Shown here: positions 1-13,128 of the stretch, piece by piece
Numbering within the stretch: position 1 is the first letter of the stretch
Layout: every line of letters begins with the position of its first letter
Assembly: GCF_011516835.1 (NCBI RefSeq)
Contig: NZ_WOTB01000013.1
Span: 62,001 to 126,000 of the forward strand
Length of the DNA: 64,000 nt
Direction: 5' to 3'
From: Acetobacter musti
GTDB lineage: Bacteria; Pseudomonadota; Alphaproteobacteria; Acetobacterales; Acetobacteraceae
Made by a program: the position numbers and the translations under genes
The notes under the pieces: generated by a model
The model's input: only the letters and a program-made list of their open reading frames with translations
Told to the model about the DNA's origin: nothing
Database searches by the model: none

Positions 1-6
1 CCGCGC

Positions 7-1335
7 ATGAAATTACGTTTCGCGCCCAGCCCCACCGGAATGCTTCACGTCGGCAACGCCCGCCAGGCGATCGCCAACGCCTTGTTCGCCCGTCGCCATA
101 AAGCGACCTTCCAGCTCCGTATCGACGATACCGATACCGGCCGCTCGAAAGAAATCTATGCCGAAGCCATCCGCACCGATCTCGAATGGCTCGGCATCCG
201 CTGGGACGAAACCTTTCGCCAGACCGAACGCCTGGAGCGTTACGCCCTCGCCATCCAGGCCCTGAAACGCACCGGCCGCCTCTACCCCTGCTTTGAATCG
301 GAGCAGGAACTGGCCATGAAGCGCGAACTGCGGATTAAACAGCGCAAGCCGCCTCTCTATGATCGCGCCATGCTGAAAATGACCCCCGAGCAGCGCGCCC
401 AGGCCGAGGCCAACGGCAAGGTGCCCTACTGGCGTTTCCGCCTCTCCGACGGCAGCAAATCCTGGACCGACGCCGTCATGGGCGCCTGCTCCGTCAAACT
501 GACCGCAATCTCCGATCCCGTCCTCGTCCGCGCCGACGGCACCGTGCTCTACACGCTCGCCTCCGTCGTCGATGACCTCGAAACCGGCATCACCAATATC
601 ATCCGCGGTGAAGACCACATCACTAATACCGGCGTGCAACTCGACATCGCCGAAGCCCTCGGCGCGAAACCGAACCGCTTCGCGTTCGCGCATCTGCCGC
701 TTCTGCTCGACGAAGGCGGTGGCAAGCTTTCCAAGCGCTTCGATGCCCTCTCGCTCAAAACCCTCCGCCAGGACGGCATCGAGGCGAAAGCCCTCGTCTC
801 CTATCTCGCCCGCCTCGGCAGCTCGGACGACCCCGAACCACTCGATTTCGACACGCTCGCACAGACATACGACCTGTCGCACATCTCGAAATCCTCCGCC
901 CGCTTCGACATGCGCCAGCTCCTCGCCCTGAACCGCCGCGTCCTCGCGACAACACCGTTCAGCGACGTGCAGGGCCGCCTCCCGCCCGGCACCACGGAAG
1001 CCTTCTGGCTCGCCATCCGCGGCAACATCGAGTTGTTCTCCGAAGCCGCTCACTGGTGGACCGTCACCCATGACGATATCGTCCCGCCCGTGCAGGACGG
1101 GGAAGGGGAGTTTCTCGCCAGGGCCTCGGAACTGCTCCCGCAGGTTCCCTGGTCCGACACCACCTGGAAAGACTGGACCACCGCCCTGAAAGCCGCCACC
1201 GGCCGCAGCGGCAAGGCCCTGTTCCACCCGCTCCGTCTCGCTCTCACCGGCGAGGAACAGGGACCGGAACTCCGCGATCTTCTCCCCATGATCGGCCCCA
1301 CCCGCGCCCGCTCCAGACTCCTCGCCGGTCTGTAA
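7..1335 (+). CDS. gltX: Glutamate--tRNA ligase
   Basis: Class I aminoacyl-tRNA synthetase that charges tRNA-Glu (or a non-discriminating GluRS) in the cytoplasm. The 442-residue protein opens directly with the GluRS core, FAPSPTG at 5-11 followed by HVGN (14-17), the HIGH-type signature. The KMSKS-type loop reads KLSKR at residues 240-244. The RGEDH motif near residue 200 is also typical. The length is slightly below the usual 460-490, and the C-terminal anticodon-binding part is short, as in the second GluRS of many alphaproteobacteria. Only six bases precede the ATG, so the ribosome binding site is barely visible. A stable hairpin follows the stop. The family is certain. Whether it charges tRNA-Glu only or also tRNA-Gln cannot be decided here. 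Confidence 0.95.
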   Translation: MKLRFAPSPTGMLHVGNARQAIANALFARRHKATFQLRIDDTDTGRSKEIYAEAIRTDLEWLGIRWDETFRQTERLERYALAIQALKRTGRLYPCFESEQELAMKRELRIKQRKPPLYDRAMLKMTPEQRAQAEANGKVPYWRFRLSDGSKSWTDAVMGACSVKLTAISDPVLVRADGTVLYTLASVVDDLETGITNIIRGEDHITNTGVQLDIAEALGAKPNRFAFAHLPLLLDEGGGKLSKRFDALSLKTLRQDGIEAKALVSYLARLGSSDDPEPLDFDTLAQTYDLSHISKSSARFDMRQLLALNRRVLATTPFSDVQGRLPPGTTEAFWLAIRGNIELFSEAAHWWTVTHDDIVPPVQDGEGEFLARASELLPQVPWSDTTWKDWTTALKAATGRSGKALFHPLRLALTGEEQGPELRDLLPMIGPTRARSRLLAGL

Positions 1336-1344
1336 ATACTTCCG

Positions 1345-1368
1345 CCTGCCGCCCGGAAGGGCGGCAGG
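1345..1368 (+). terminator. Hairpin after gltX, probable terminator
   Basis: Perfect 10-bp inverted repeat (CCTGCCGCCC / GGGCGGCAGG) around a GGAA tetraloop, 10 nt after the gltX stop. There is no long T-run behind it, so it may act as an mRNA 3' end stabiliser or a weak terminator. Confidence 0.6.
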
Positions 1369-1631
1369 TTCCCGGCCCCGCGACCTTCCTCGATTCATAC
1401 GGCACCCGACTGATCCATCAGAAAACCTCCTGAACCATGACCTCCCCGGTCAGCGCCGATCCGTTTCCTGCGCTTCTGCAGAAACCCCGTTCTGAAAACA
1501 GGCTTTACAGAGCGGAACCATCCGCCGCACCCCACCGGTTCCGATCATGCAGACCGGGCAGAAAGCCCGGACATCCCAGCCTCACGCAGACATAAATTGA
1601 CACTGTGCCCGCTTTCACGGACCCTGACGCC

Positions 1632-2084
1632 ATGGCTGGCCCCCTTCCCACACCAGACACACAGAATTCCGAAACGACGGTCTTCGCGTTTCCCGGAAAA
1701 CGCGTGCTCACCCGTGAAGAAGCCGCCCGCTATCTCGGTGTCGGCACTCTCAGACTGCGCCTGCTCGAAATTGCCCGTTGCGGACCGATCCCGTTCGCAC
1801 CGGGGCGCTACCGCACCACCGAACTGGACGTCTACCGTACCGAGCTGTTCCTGCGCGCCGGTCTGCCACCCGCGGAGGCCGAACGGCGTAATCGTCAGGC
1901 AGATGAAATTCTGACGCAAAACGGCGAAGCGCCTGAGGACCCGTTCGTGGAAATGGCCACGGCCCGCGACCTCCGCCAGGTCGGAACCTTTATCCTCGGC
2001 CGTGTCGCAATTGGTATCGGACTGATAATTATCGTATTGTCGCACACGCCGCTGTGGCATTTCCTGCGGCATTCCCTAAAATAG
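1632..2084 (+). CDS. Hypothetical protein with helix-turn-helix-like N-terminus and one C-terminal membrane helix
   Basis: I do not recognise a named family. From the ATG at 1632 the protein is about 150 residues; a GTG at 1605 would add nine. A segment beginning RVLTREEAARYLGV looks like a MerR/excisionase-type helix-turn-helix, with 'LTREEAARYLGV' resembling DNA-binding domains that read recombination or promoter sites. Near the C-terminus there is a hydrophobic stretch (VAIGIGLIIIVLS) that could be a membrane anchor. The combination suggests a membrane-tethered DNA-binding or adaptor protein, but this is inference. It stands alone between gltX and a lipoprotein gene. Neither candidate start has a clear Shine-Dalgarno sequence. 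Confidence 0.6.
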   Translation: MAGPLPTPDTQNSETTVFAFPGKRVLTREEAARYLGVGTLRLRLLEIARCGPIPFAPGRYRTTELDVYRTELFLRAGLPPAEAERRNRQADEILTQNGEAPEDPFVEMATARDLRQVGTFILGRVAIGIGLIIIVLSHTPLWHFLRHSLK

Positions 2085-2138
2085 GCCCGGCTTCAGCCGC
2101 ATCTCAATCTTAACGCACCTCACCGACAGGGCCTGACC

Positions 2139-2603
2139 ATGAACCGACCGTCCTTGTTGCCGCAAACCCTGCGCTTCGGGCCCGTTCTCCTCGCCTGCCT
2201 CGCGCTCGCCGCCTGCATGCCGCAACGCTTCCAGGTCGTCGCCGCCAACCAGAGCGTCGCCTCCACCGGACAGTTTGTCGATGTCTCCTCCATCGGAGGA
2301 CGCTCCGTGCCGCTCCAGTCAGTCGTGGTCCTGGAGCCGGACTGCTCCTCCGCCGGAAGCGCCGTCATCCAGGTCGAAAACCCGCCGCAACAGGGTCAGG
2401 TCACGATCGAAAACGGCCTGTACTACCCGTCCTACCCCTCTTCAGACAGCCAGCGTTACGCCTGTAACGTGAAGAAACGTCCCGGCACCGCCGCGATCTA
2501 CACCCCGCCTCCCGGGTTCCAGGGAACCGTCTTCACCACCCTGCGGATCACCGGACCGATGGGCCGGAGCACGTCGCGCGTTTACCGCATTATCGTCCAG
2601 TAA
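2139..2603 (+). CDS. Small predicted outer-membrane or periplasmic lipoprotein, unknown function
   Basis: A 154-residue protein with a classical lipoprotein signal: short basic N-terminus, hydrophobic core and lipobox LAAC with the lipidated Cys at residue 26. The mature part is rich in Ser, Pro, Gln and beta-prone residues and contains further cysteines (in EPDCSS and RYACNVK) that could form a disulfide. The C-terminal half (GFQGTVFTTLRITGP and onward) looks like a single beta-sandwich domain. No named family is recognised. It lies tail to tail with the PPDK regulator gene, only 50 bp away. Confidence 0.7.
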   Translation: MNRPSLLPQTLRFGPVLLACLALAACMPQRFQVVAANQSVASTGQFVDVSSIGGRSVPLQSVVVLEPDCSSAGSAVIQVENPPQQGQVTIENGLYYPSYPSSDSQRYACNVKKRPGTAAIYTPPPGFQGTVFTTLRITGPMGRSTSRVYRIIVQ

Positions 2604-2653
2604 CCGCAGCGGAACGCCCGCATGATGTAATCTGCGCGCCCTGCAAGTGCGTT

Positions 2654-3508
2654 TCAGCCCGGCAGCCTCGTCGGCCCCGGATGCTCCAGAATCTCCAGAA
2701 TCGCGGCACTCGTCTCCTCAATCGAGCGCCGCGTCACATCCACGACCGGCCACCCGTGCCGCGCACAGAGCCTGCGCGCCCAGAGAAGCTCCACCCGGAC
2801 CTCCTCCGGATCGACATAGCTTGTCTCATGCAGCGCCGATTTATCCCCCGGACGGACCGCAACCATCGAACTGAGTCGTGTACGGCGAATTTCCACCAGA
2901 GCATCCGGATCGATCGTCAGCCCGATCACCGGTACCCGCGCCTCAAACAGCTCCGGCGGCAGAGGCGTGTCCGGCACCAGCGGCACATTCGCCGCCTTGA
3001 TGCCCCTGTTCGCCAGATAAAAACATGTCGGCGTCTTCGAGGCCCGTGACACCCCGACAAGAATCACGTCCGCCTCACGCAGCTCACGTGTCTGCTGCCC
3101 GTCATCATGCTCGATCACATAATGCATGGCATCGATGCGACGGAAATAATTCTCATCCATCACATACTGACCGCCGGCGTGCCCGGATGGCTGCGTTCCC
3201 GTCACACGCTCCAGCAGCGCCAGCGTGCTGTTCATCACATCCAGCAGTTGAACCCCGACCCGCGCACAGCCATCCTCCAGATCTTTCTGCAACTCATGAT
3301 CCGTGAGCGATGACAGAACCGGCCCGCGCTCCGCCGCAATCCCCGCCATCACCCGCCGCAGCTGCGTCCGCGTCCGCACTAGATTCCAGTGCCGGACCTC
3401 AAACTCATTCTCCGGAAAATGCGGCACACAGGCCCGCGCCAGAGAGTCCAGCGTCTGCCCGATCCCTCCCGACACCAGATGAAGAATAATTCCCGGCTTC
3501 GTCGTCAT
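2654..3508 (-). CDS. ppsR: Pyruvate, phosphate dikinase regulatory protein (bifunctional kinase/pyrophosphorylase)
   Basis: DUF299/PDRP family. It inactivates PPDK by ADP-dependent phosphorylation of a threonine and reactivates it by phosphate-dependent dephosphorylation yielding pyrophosphate. The hallmark P-loop-like motif GVSRASKT sits at residues 152-159 of the 284-residue form. The N-terminal HLVSGGIGQTL segment and the C-terminal YVDPEEVRVELLWAR segment are family-typical. I chose the ATG at 3508, because the 16 residues encoded upstream do not resemble the family. Its target enzyme is encoded 1.3 kb away on the same strand; between them sits an oppositely oriented methyltransferase gene plus a dispersed repeat. 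It could also target PEP synthase, but none is visible here. Confidence 0.93.
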   Translation of the reverse strand: MTTKPGIILHLVSGGIGQTLDSLARACVPHFPENEFEVRHWNLVRTRTQLRRVMAGIAAERGPVLSSLTDHELQKDLEDGCARVGVQLLDVMNSTLALLERVTGTQPSGHAGGQYVMDENYFRRIDAMHYVIEHDDGQQTRELREADVILVGVSRASKTPTCFYLANRGIKAANVPLVPDTPLPPELFEARVPVIGLTIDPDALVEIRRTRLSSMVAVRPGDKSALHETSYVDPEEVRVELLWARRLCARHGWPVVDVTRRSIEETSAAILEILEHPGPTRLPG

Positions 3509-3803
3509 GTCCGCACCGTCCGATAAATAAAGTCTGATTATGGCGGAATGCTCCATCCTGACAACGGGACAGCCGGATCAGAGTGTCTGCAATAGTGCGG
3601 AACGCCATCCGGTCCGAAAAAATTATGCAGCCGCAAATAAAATCTTACGGCATCCCCGATCGGATCGAAAACCATGAAGAGGCCGGCAATGAACCATTCC
3701 GTACCGGACTTCTTTTGAAGTTCTGGGAAGCAGACGGTGCTACGGCAGAACGGGGCTGCCCAGCTGTTCCGGATCACAGCTTCAGCTCAGGTAAACGTAC
3801 CGG

Positions 3804-4622
3804 ATGTTGTGGAGAATGCAGAGCATGAGTGAAGTCATTTCTTCAGCGGATCATCGGATCGTCATTGTCGATGTCGGCGCGTCCGGCGGCCTGCAGGAAA
3901 AATGGGCGAAACAGCCCGGCCTGATCAGACCGGTCCTGTTCGAGCCGAACGCCATCGAGGCAGAGCAGTTGCGGGGATCGCTGTCTCACATCCCCGGCGC
4001 CCTCGTGATCGAACGAGGCCTGTCATCACGGGCCGGAGAGTTCGAACTCACAATCGGACGGCATTACGGCTGCACATCGTTGCTGAAAGCCGACCCCGAT
4101 ATGCTGGCCGGCTATTCGATCGCTCCTCTCTACGAGGCAACAGGCACCGCGCAGGTCCGATGCGACCGATACGACACGTTATACAGCCAGGGAGAGGTTC
4201 CCGCTCCCGATGTCATCAAACTCGACGTCGAAGGCTATGAATATGAGATTCTGCTGGGCTTCGGAGGTCTCCTCGATCAGTGTCTGGGAATAGAGGTCGA
4301 GGCCTGGCTGACCCCGATCTACCGGAACACAAAACTTCTGCACGAACTCATCGACTATCTCCGCCGTTTCGGCTTCGTCCTGCGCCGTTTCGATCCGGTT
4401 AATGCTTTCGACGGAGACCTCATCCTCGGAGACGCCTTCTTCACGCTGAACAGAGCGCGTGCCGACAGCCTCGATCCCGACAGAAAACGAAAATTCCAGA
4501 CCCTGCTGAAAACCTGGAATCTGTCGGAATACTCAGCCGAAAACGAAACCCACGGTCCCGCCTCCAAACGCCGCGCAAAACGACTCAAACGGCTCCTTTC
4601 CGCTGTCCGCCGGAGACTGTGA
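3804..4622 (+). CDS. FkbM family SAM-dependent methyltransferase
   Basis: Methyltransf_21/FkbM-type enzyme, a cytosolic O-methyltransferase of sugars, polysaccharides or secondary metabolites. Motif I reads VDVGASGG near residue 22. The family-defining VIKLDVEGYEYEIL segment lies around residue 140, followed by an IEVEAWL strand. The last 50 residues are strongly basic (SKRRAKRLKRLLSAVRRRL), perhaps a membrane or RNA contact. An internal ATG at 3825 is an alternative start; neither start has a good ribosome binding site. The gene is isolated, points against both neighbours and is followed 12 bp after its stop by a dispersed palindromic repeat. This suggests late insertion between ppsR and ppdK. 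The substrate is unknown. Confidence 0.85.
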   Translation: MLWRMQSMSEVISSADHRIVIVDVGASGGLQEKWAKQPGLIRPVLFEPNAIEAEQLRGSLSHIPGALVIERGLSSRAGEFELTIGRHYGCTSLLKADPDMLAGYSIAPLYEATGTAQVRCDRYDTLYSQGEVPAPDVIKLDVEGYEYEILLGFGGLLDQCLGIEVEAWLTPIYRNTKLLHELIDYLRRFGFVLRRFDPVNAFDGDLILGDAFFTLNRARADSLDPDRKRKFQTLLKTWNLSEYSAENETHGPASKRRAKRLKRLLSAVRRRL

Positions 4623-4634
4623 CCGCTCTCCTCA

Positions 4635-4777
4635 GGGCTTTGCCCCGAACCCCACAAAAGGGCCGCAGTCCCTTTGATCCCGGTTTATTAAATCAAAACG
4701 GACGAGGGGACCGCGACCCCTTCCAGGTGCGGGGCAGAGCCCTGCCTTGTCCTCTGTCTGCAAATATCCAGACATAA
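4635..4777. repeat. Dispersed palindromic repeat family B, copy 1
   Basis: Reference copy of a repeat seen at least four times in this window. It begins GGGCTTTGCCCCG (4635-4647). An imperfect reverse complement, CGGGGCAGAGCCC, occurs at 4730-4742 (12 of 13 bases match). Between them are a hairpin AAAGGGCCGCAGTCCCTTT-like and a second GGGGACCGCGACCCC-like hairpin, separated by the AT-rich TTTATTAAATCAAAA. A conserved tail continues to about 4777 (TTGTCCTCTGTCTGCAAA, then AGACATAAA). The tail runs into the T-tract of the ppdK terminator read on the other strand. Confidence 0.8.
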
Positions 4778-4815
4778 AAAACGGGAGGAAGCCGCCCGAA
4801 AGCAACCTCCTCCCG
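4775..4815 (-). terminator. Rho-independent terminator of ppdK
   Basis: On the minus strand an 8-bp stem CGGGAGGA/TCCTCCCG (plus strand 4808-4815 and 4782-4789), with additional pairing inside, is followed directly by six T residues (4776-4781). It lies 27 nt after the ppdK stop. Confidence 0.85.
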
Positions 4816-4841
4816 CCCGAAAACCGGACCGCGCGATCAGA

Positions 4842-7517
4842 TCACGCCGGAATGCCCGCCTGCTTCTTCTTTGCCAGAACCGCCTGGGCCGCCGCCAGAC
4901 GCGCCACCGGCACGCGGAACGGCGAACAGGATACATAGTCCAGCCCGACACTCTCGAAGAACGCGATCGAATCCGGATCGCCGCCATGCTCGCCGCACAC
5001 GCCCAGCTTCAGCTTCGGCTTCGTCTTCCGGCCACCCTCGGCGCCCATCTGAACCAGCGCCCCCACGCCCTCACGGTCAATGGAGACAAACGGGTCCTTC
5101 GGCAGCAGCCCGTGATCGACATAATAAGGCAGGAACGATCCCGCATCGTCTCGCGAAAGACCCAGCGTCGTCTGCGTCAGATCGTTGGTGCCGAACGAGA
5201 AGAAGTCCGCCACCTCCGCGATCTGTCCCGCCGTAATCGCCGCACGCGGCAGCTCGATCATCGTGCCGATCATATAGTCCAGCGTCGTGCCCTGCTCGGC
5301 AAACACCGCCGCAACAACCGCCTCGGCCGCCTTGCGCGTGACCTCAAGCTCCGTTTTCATGCCAACCAGCGGAATCATGATCTCCGGAACAATCGACTCG
5401 CCCGCCTCACGGGACACCGCAATCGCCGCCTCCATGATCGCCCGGACCTGCATCGCGTAGATCTCGGGATAGGAAATCCCGAGACGGCACCCGCGATGAC
5501 CCAGCATCGGGTTCGCCTCAGACAGCGCCGAACGCCGCGCCCGCAGCGACTCAATGCTCTGACCCAGCGCCCCGGCCACCTCCGCCAGCTCCGCCTCACC
5601 ATGCGGAAGGAACTCATGCAGCGGCGGATCAAGCAGACGGATCGTCACCGGCAGCCCGCGCATGATGCGGAAAATCGAAGCGAAATCGTCCCGCTGGAAT
5701 GGCAGCAACGCCCCGATCGCCTTCTTCCGGGCTTCCGGATCGTCCGCCATGATCATCTGACGCACATGTCCGATCCGGTCCGGCCCAAAGAACATGTGCT
5801 CTGTCCGGCTCAGACCAATGCCCTCGGCCCCGAATTTCCGCGCCGTCTCGGCATCGTCCGGCGTCTCCGCATTGGCGCGCACCCGCAGACGACGCACATC
5901 ATCGGCCCAGCCCATCAGCGTGCCGAAATCGCCGGAAAGGGTAGGGGGGATCGTCGCCACTTTGCCGACATAGACAGCACCCGTGCCGCCATCGAGGGTG
6001 ATCCAGTCACCCGCCTTCAGCGTCACACCGTTCGCCGTCAGCGTCTGTGCCTTGTAGTCGACATGGATGCTGCCCGCGCCGGCCACACAGACACGACCCA
6101 TGCCACGCGCCACAACCGCCGCATGAGACGTCATGCCACCACGCGTCGTCAGAACACCGCGCGCCGCATGCATTCCGTGCACGTCCTCCGGCGAGGTCTC
6201 GATACGGACAAGAATCACATCCTCGCCCTGAGCCGCCCGGTCCTCAACCTCTTCCGCCGTGAAGACAATCGCACCCGCCGCAGCGCCCGGCGATGCCGGC
6301 AGCCCGCGCGCGATCTGCGTCTTCTCCGCTTTCGGATCGAGCGTCGGATGCAGCAGCTGATCGAGCGAGGTCGGCGGAACGCGCTGGATCGCTTCCTCCT
6401 GCGTGATCAGCCCCTCACGCGCCATATCGATGGCGATCTTCAGCGCCGCCGCCGCCGTCCGCTTGCCCGTACGGGTCTGCAGCATGAACAGCGTGTTGCG
6501 CTGTACCGTGAACTCGATATCCTGCATGTCGCGATACTGCTTCTCCAGCAGTTCGCGCACGCGCATCAGCTCGCCATAGGCTTTCGGAAGAATCTTCTCC
6601 ATCGGAGACTGATCCGGCGTCGCCTTCTCAGCCGCCATCGGCTGCGGCGTGCGGATGCCCGCCACCACGTCCTCACCCTGCGCGTTCACCAGATATTCGC
6701 CGTAGAACACGTTCTCGCCCGTGGACGGATCGCGCGTGAAACACACGCCCGTCGCACAGTCATCGCCCATATTGCCGAAAACCATCGACTGCACGTTGAC
6801 CGCCGTGCCCCAGCTCGCCGGAATCTCATGCAGCTTGCGATAGGTGTTCGCCCGCGGATTCATCCACGAACCGAACACAGCGCCGATCGCACCCCAGAGC
6901 TGCGCCTGCGGATCGGTCGGGAAGGGCTTGCCCGTCTCCCGCTGCACGATTTCCTTGTAACCCTCGACAATCTCGCGCCAGTCAGCAGCCGTTACCGCCG
7001 TATCGTCATGCACGCCAAGACCACGCTTGGCCTGCTCCAGAAGATCCTCGAAGCGATGATGCGGAACCCCCATCACCACCGAGCCATACATCTGGATGAA
7101 CCGGCGATAGCTGTCCCAGGCAAACCGCTCGTCACCGGAAGAGCGCGCCAGCCCCTCGACGGTCTGGTCGTTCAGCCCGAGATTCAGAACCGTATCCATC
7201 ATGCCCGGCATCGACACGCGCGCGCCCGAGCGGACCGAAACCAGCAGCGGCGCATTCGCATCGCCGAAGGTCAGCCCCATCACCTCCTCGACACGGTGCA
7301 GCGCCCCCGCCACCTCTTCGGCCAGACCCTGCGGATAGTTGTTCCCGTTTTCATAGAACGCGGAACAGACCTCCGTCGTGATGGTAAATCCCGGAGGCAC
7401 AGGCAGTCCGATCGAAGCCATCTCCGCCAGATTGGCTCCCTTGCCACCAAGCAGATTGCGCATTCCGGCGCCGCCCTCATTCAGGCCGCCACCGAAGCTG
7501 TAAACCCATTTCGTCAT
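4842..7517 (-). CDS. ppdK: Pyruvate, phosphate dikinase
   Basis: Interconverts pyruvate + ATP + Pi and phosphoenolpyruvate + AMP + PPi, giving a gluconeogenic route from C2/C3 acids. In acetic acid bacteria it supports growth on lactate or ethanol-derived carbon. The 891-residue protein has the N-terminal ATP-grasp domain (GKGANLAEM near residue 25), the phosphohistidine domain GGMTSHAAVVARGMG with catalytic His465, and a C-terminal TIM barrel with GTNDLTQTTLGLSRDD and catalytic Cys841 in GVCGEHGG. The ATG at 7517 is chosen because a strong Shine-Dalgarno (GGAGAG) precedes it and the family begins there; the open frame continues 52 codons upstream without similarity. The TSH motif contains the regulatory Thr that PpsR modifies. 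An own terminator follows. Confidence 0.97.
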   Translation of the reverse strand: MTKWVYSFGGGLNEGGAGMRNLLGGKGANLAEMASIGLPVPPGFTITTEVCSAFYENGNNYPQGLAEEVAGALHRVEEVMGLTFGDANAPLLVSVRSGARVSMPGMMDTVLNLGLNDQTVEGLARSSGDERFAWDSYRRFIQMYGSVVMGVPHHRFEDLLEQAKRGLGVHDDTAVTAADWREIVEGYKEIVQRETGKPFPTDPQAQLWGAIGAVFGSWMNPRANTYRKLHEIPASWGTAVNVQSMVFGNMGDDCATGVCFTRDPSTGENVFYGEYLVNAQGEDVVAGIRTPQPMAAEKATPDQSPMEKILPKAYGELMRVRELLEKQYRDMQDIEFTVQRNTLFMLQTRTGKRTAAAALKIAIDMAREGLITQEEAIQRVPPTSLDQLLHPTLDPKAEKTQIARGLPASPGAAAGAIVFTAEEVEDRAAQGEDVILVRIETSPEDVHGMHAARGVLTTRGGMTSHAAVVARGMGRVCVAGAGSIHVDYKAQTLTANGVTLKAGDWITLDGGTGAVYVGKVATIPPTLSGDFGTLMGWADDVRRLRVRANAETPDDAETARKFGAEGIGLSRTEHMFFGPDRIGHVRQMIMADDPEARKKAIGALLPFQRDDFASIFRIMRGLPVTIRLLDPPLHEFLPHGEAELAEVAGALGQSIESLRARRSALSEANPMLGHRGCRLGISYPEIYAMQVRAIMEAAIAVSREAGESIVPEIMIPLVGMKTELEVTRKAAEAVVAAVFAEQGTTLDYMIGTMIELPRAAITAGQIAEVADFFSFGTNDLTQTTLGLSRDDAGSFLPYYVDHGLLPKDPFVSIDREGVGALVQMGAEGGRKTKPKLKLGVCGEHGGDPDSIAFFESVGLDYVSCSPFRVPVARLAAAQAVLAKKKQAGIPA

Positions 7518-7786
7518 GACCAGTACTCTCCGAGCGCGGAGCTTCCGAAATCCGCATTTCCGGTCGTCCCGGGAAGGAAATGCAGGCCTGGAGGCAATCC
7601 GCGGGGATTTATTATTATTCAGTCGACCGGCTCCCGGGGCCAGCATCATGGCAGGGAAACACCCCGCCTGCAATTCGGATTTTCCGTGAAAAACCTGTCA
7701 CTTTCCGCCAGTTCCGCCGGCCGGACACCCCGCTGGCGTGTTCAGCCGGCCAGACATCAGCGCGCTGTCCACCCTGTCATCGTCTG

Positions 7787-11604
<3,818 letters not shown>

Positions 11605-11863
11605 GGCGAAAACCCGTTCCGCCCGGCGACAAAAAAGCACTGCCCCATGCAGCATGCCGCCCGGAGCAGTAAACCCGATGGATCGTTCCGTCGCACCATC
11701 CCGTCAACCATCACAGAAACCCGCTCCGGCCAGGGTCAGCCGTGCGCCAGTTCCTTTGCTGTCATTCCGGCCACCACAGACCCATGCCAGATCTGACCAC
11801 CGCCACATCCGACATCCGCCAGACGGACCGTTATGACAACAGGCCAGACTCAGCATCCGGTCC

Positions 11864-12913
11864 TCAGCGCGGGCGTCCGTTCGTCCCCTGCGCTGTGCCC
11901 TGATGCGCGACATTGCTGGTCAGAGTGGACCCGTCATTCTGCTGCGGGAGAGACTGTGCGTTCACAGGCTGTACCGGAGCCGCCGAAAGGGATGGCGGTG
12001 CATCGGCCCGGCCAACGCCACGCGCCGCGGACTGCGCAGGAGACAGCGTTTCTTCCTGGGATGGTGCGCCCGCTGGACCCTTCGTCGTGCCCGGCACCGG
12101 CGTGCCCGCCTGGAGCAGATGATAATATTTCAGATCGTTATAGGCATAACGATACCACTTGCTGCCCGGATAGTTATACGCAAGCACCGTTCCCGTCCGC
12201 CGCGCTTCTTCCGTCAGACCAAGATCGAGATACACCTCGACCAGCCGCTCAAGCGCCTCAGCCACATGGTTGGTGGTCTGGAAATCCTGCACCACGCGCT
12301 GATAGCGCCCGATCGCCCCCTGATAAGAACGCTGCTGCTGATAATACCGCCCGACCAGCATCTCCTTGCCCGCCAGATGGTCGCGGCAGAGATCGATCTT
12401 GAGCTGGGCGTCACGGGCATATTTCGACTGCGGGAAACGCGCGATCACGTCCTGAAGGCGTGACATCGCCTCCGACGTCATCTGCTGATCGCGCCGGACA
12501 TCCCCGATCTGCTCATAGTAGCACAGCGCAAGAAGATAGAACGCATAAGGCGCGTCGCCGCTGGTCGGATGCAGCTCGATAAAGCGCTCGAGCTGCTGCG
12601 CCGACTCAGGATATTTGCTCTGCAGATAATACGCATAGCCCTCCATGAGCTGCGCGCTGGCCGTGTAGCCCGAATACGGATAGTTCTGCTGAAGCGTCTC
12701 GAACTCCGCCGCCGCCAGCGTGTAACGCCGGCTCCGCAGCGCGTCGATTCCGTTGTTATAGAACGCGTCAGCAGAGGCCAGCTGCGGCACCTGCGGCTTC
12801 TCTTTGTCGCCGAACAGAGAACAGCCGGACAGAAACATAAGCGTGGCGCAGGCGGCAGTCGAAGCCAGTCTCGACGACATGCTGGACGAAATGCGCGAGA
12901 TTGGCTGCGGCAC
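11864..12913 (-). CDS. bamD: Outer membrane assembly lipoprotein BamD (ComL)
   Basis: Essential lipoprotein of the BAM complex that inserts beta-barrel proteins into the outer membrane. Of 349 residues, the first 31 form a lipoprotein signal with lipobox LSGC (Cys31). Residues from about 45 to 275 are tandem TPR-like helices (YNNGIDALRSRRYTLAAAEFE, SGDAPYAFYLLALCYYEQI and so on). The family usually ends near 250-290 residues; here a Pro/Ala/Ser/Gln-rich tail of about 70 residues follows (GTPVPGTTKGPAGAP to NGRPR), probably disordered in the periplasm. It sits between lpxC and recN in the conserved order. Confidence 0.95.
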   Translation of the reverse strand: MPQPISRISSSMSSRLASTAACATLMFLSGCSLFGDKEKPQVPQLASADAFYNNGIDALRSRRYTLAAAEFETLQQNYPYSGYTASAQLMEGYAYYLQSKYPESAQQLERFIELHPTSGDAPYAFYLLALCYYEQIGDVRRDQQMTSEAMSRLQDVIARFPQSKYARDAQLKIDLCRDHLAGKEMLVGRYYQQQRSYQGAIGRYQRVVQDFQTTNHVAEALERLVEVYLDLGLTEEARRTGTVLAYNYPGSKWYRYAYNDLKYYHLLQAGTPVPGTTKGPAGAPSQEETLSPAQSAARGVGRADAPPSLSAAPVQPVNAQSLPQQNDGSTLTSNVAHQGTAQGTNGRPR

Positions 12914-13128
12914 GTATCAACTCACTGTTCAGACATGGTAATAAAGGTTCCGCCTTATAGCACGGATTGCCGCGCCGGAAAGGCGCACATAATCTGTTTT
13001 GGTAATCTGTTCCGGCACGCGGATACGGCCCATGAAAAGCTGTCACCCATGCCCGAAGGCAAACACCCCTCCGGCAGCCGTTTTCAGCGGATAAACCCGT
13101 AAACCCGCGACACAGACCAGCGACGGTG

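Noticed and set aside
13..1398. A 461-codon minus-strand open frame opposite gltX
   Set aside because: Gly/Ala/Glu-rich complement of gltX codons; gltX motifs are unambiguous.
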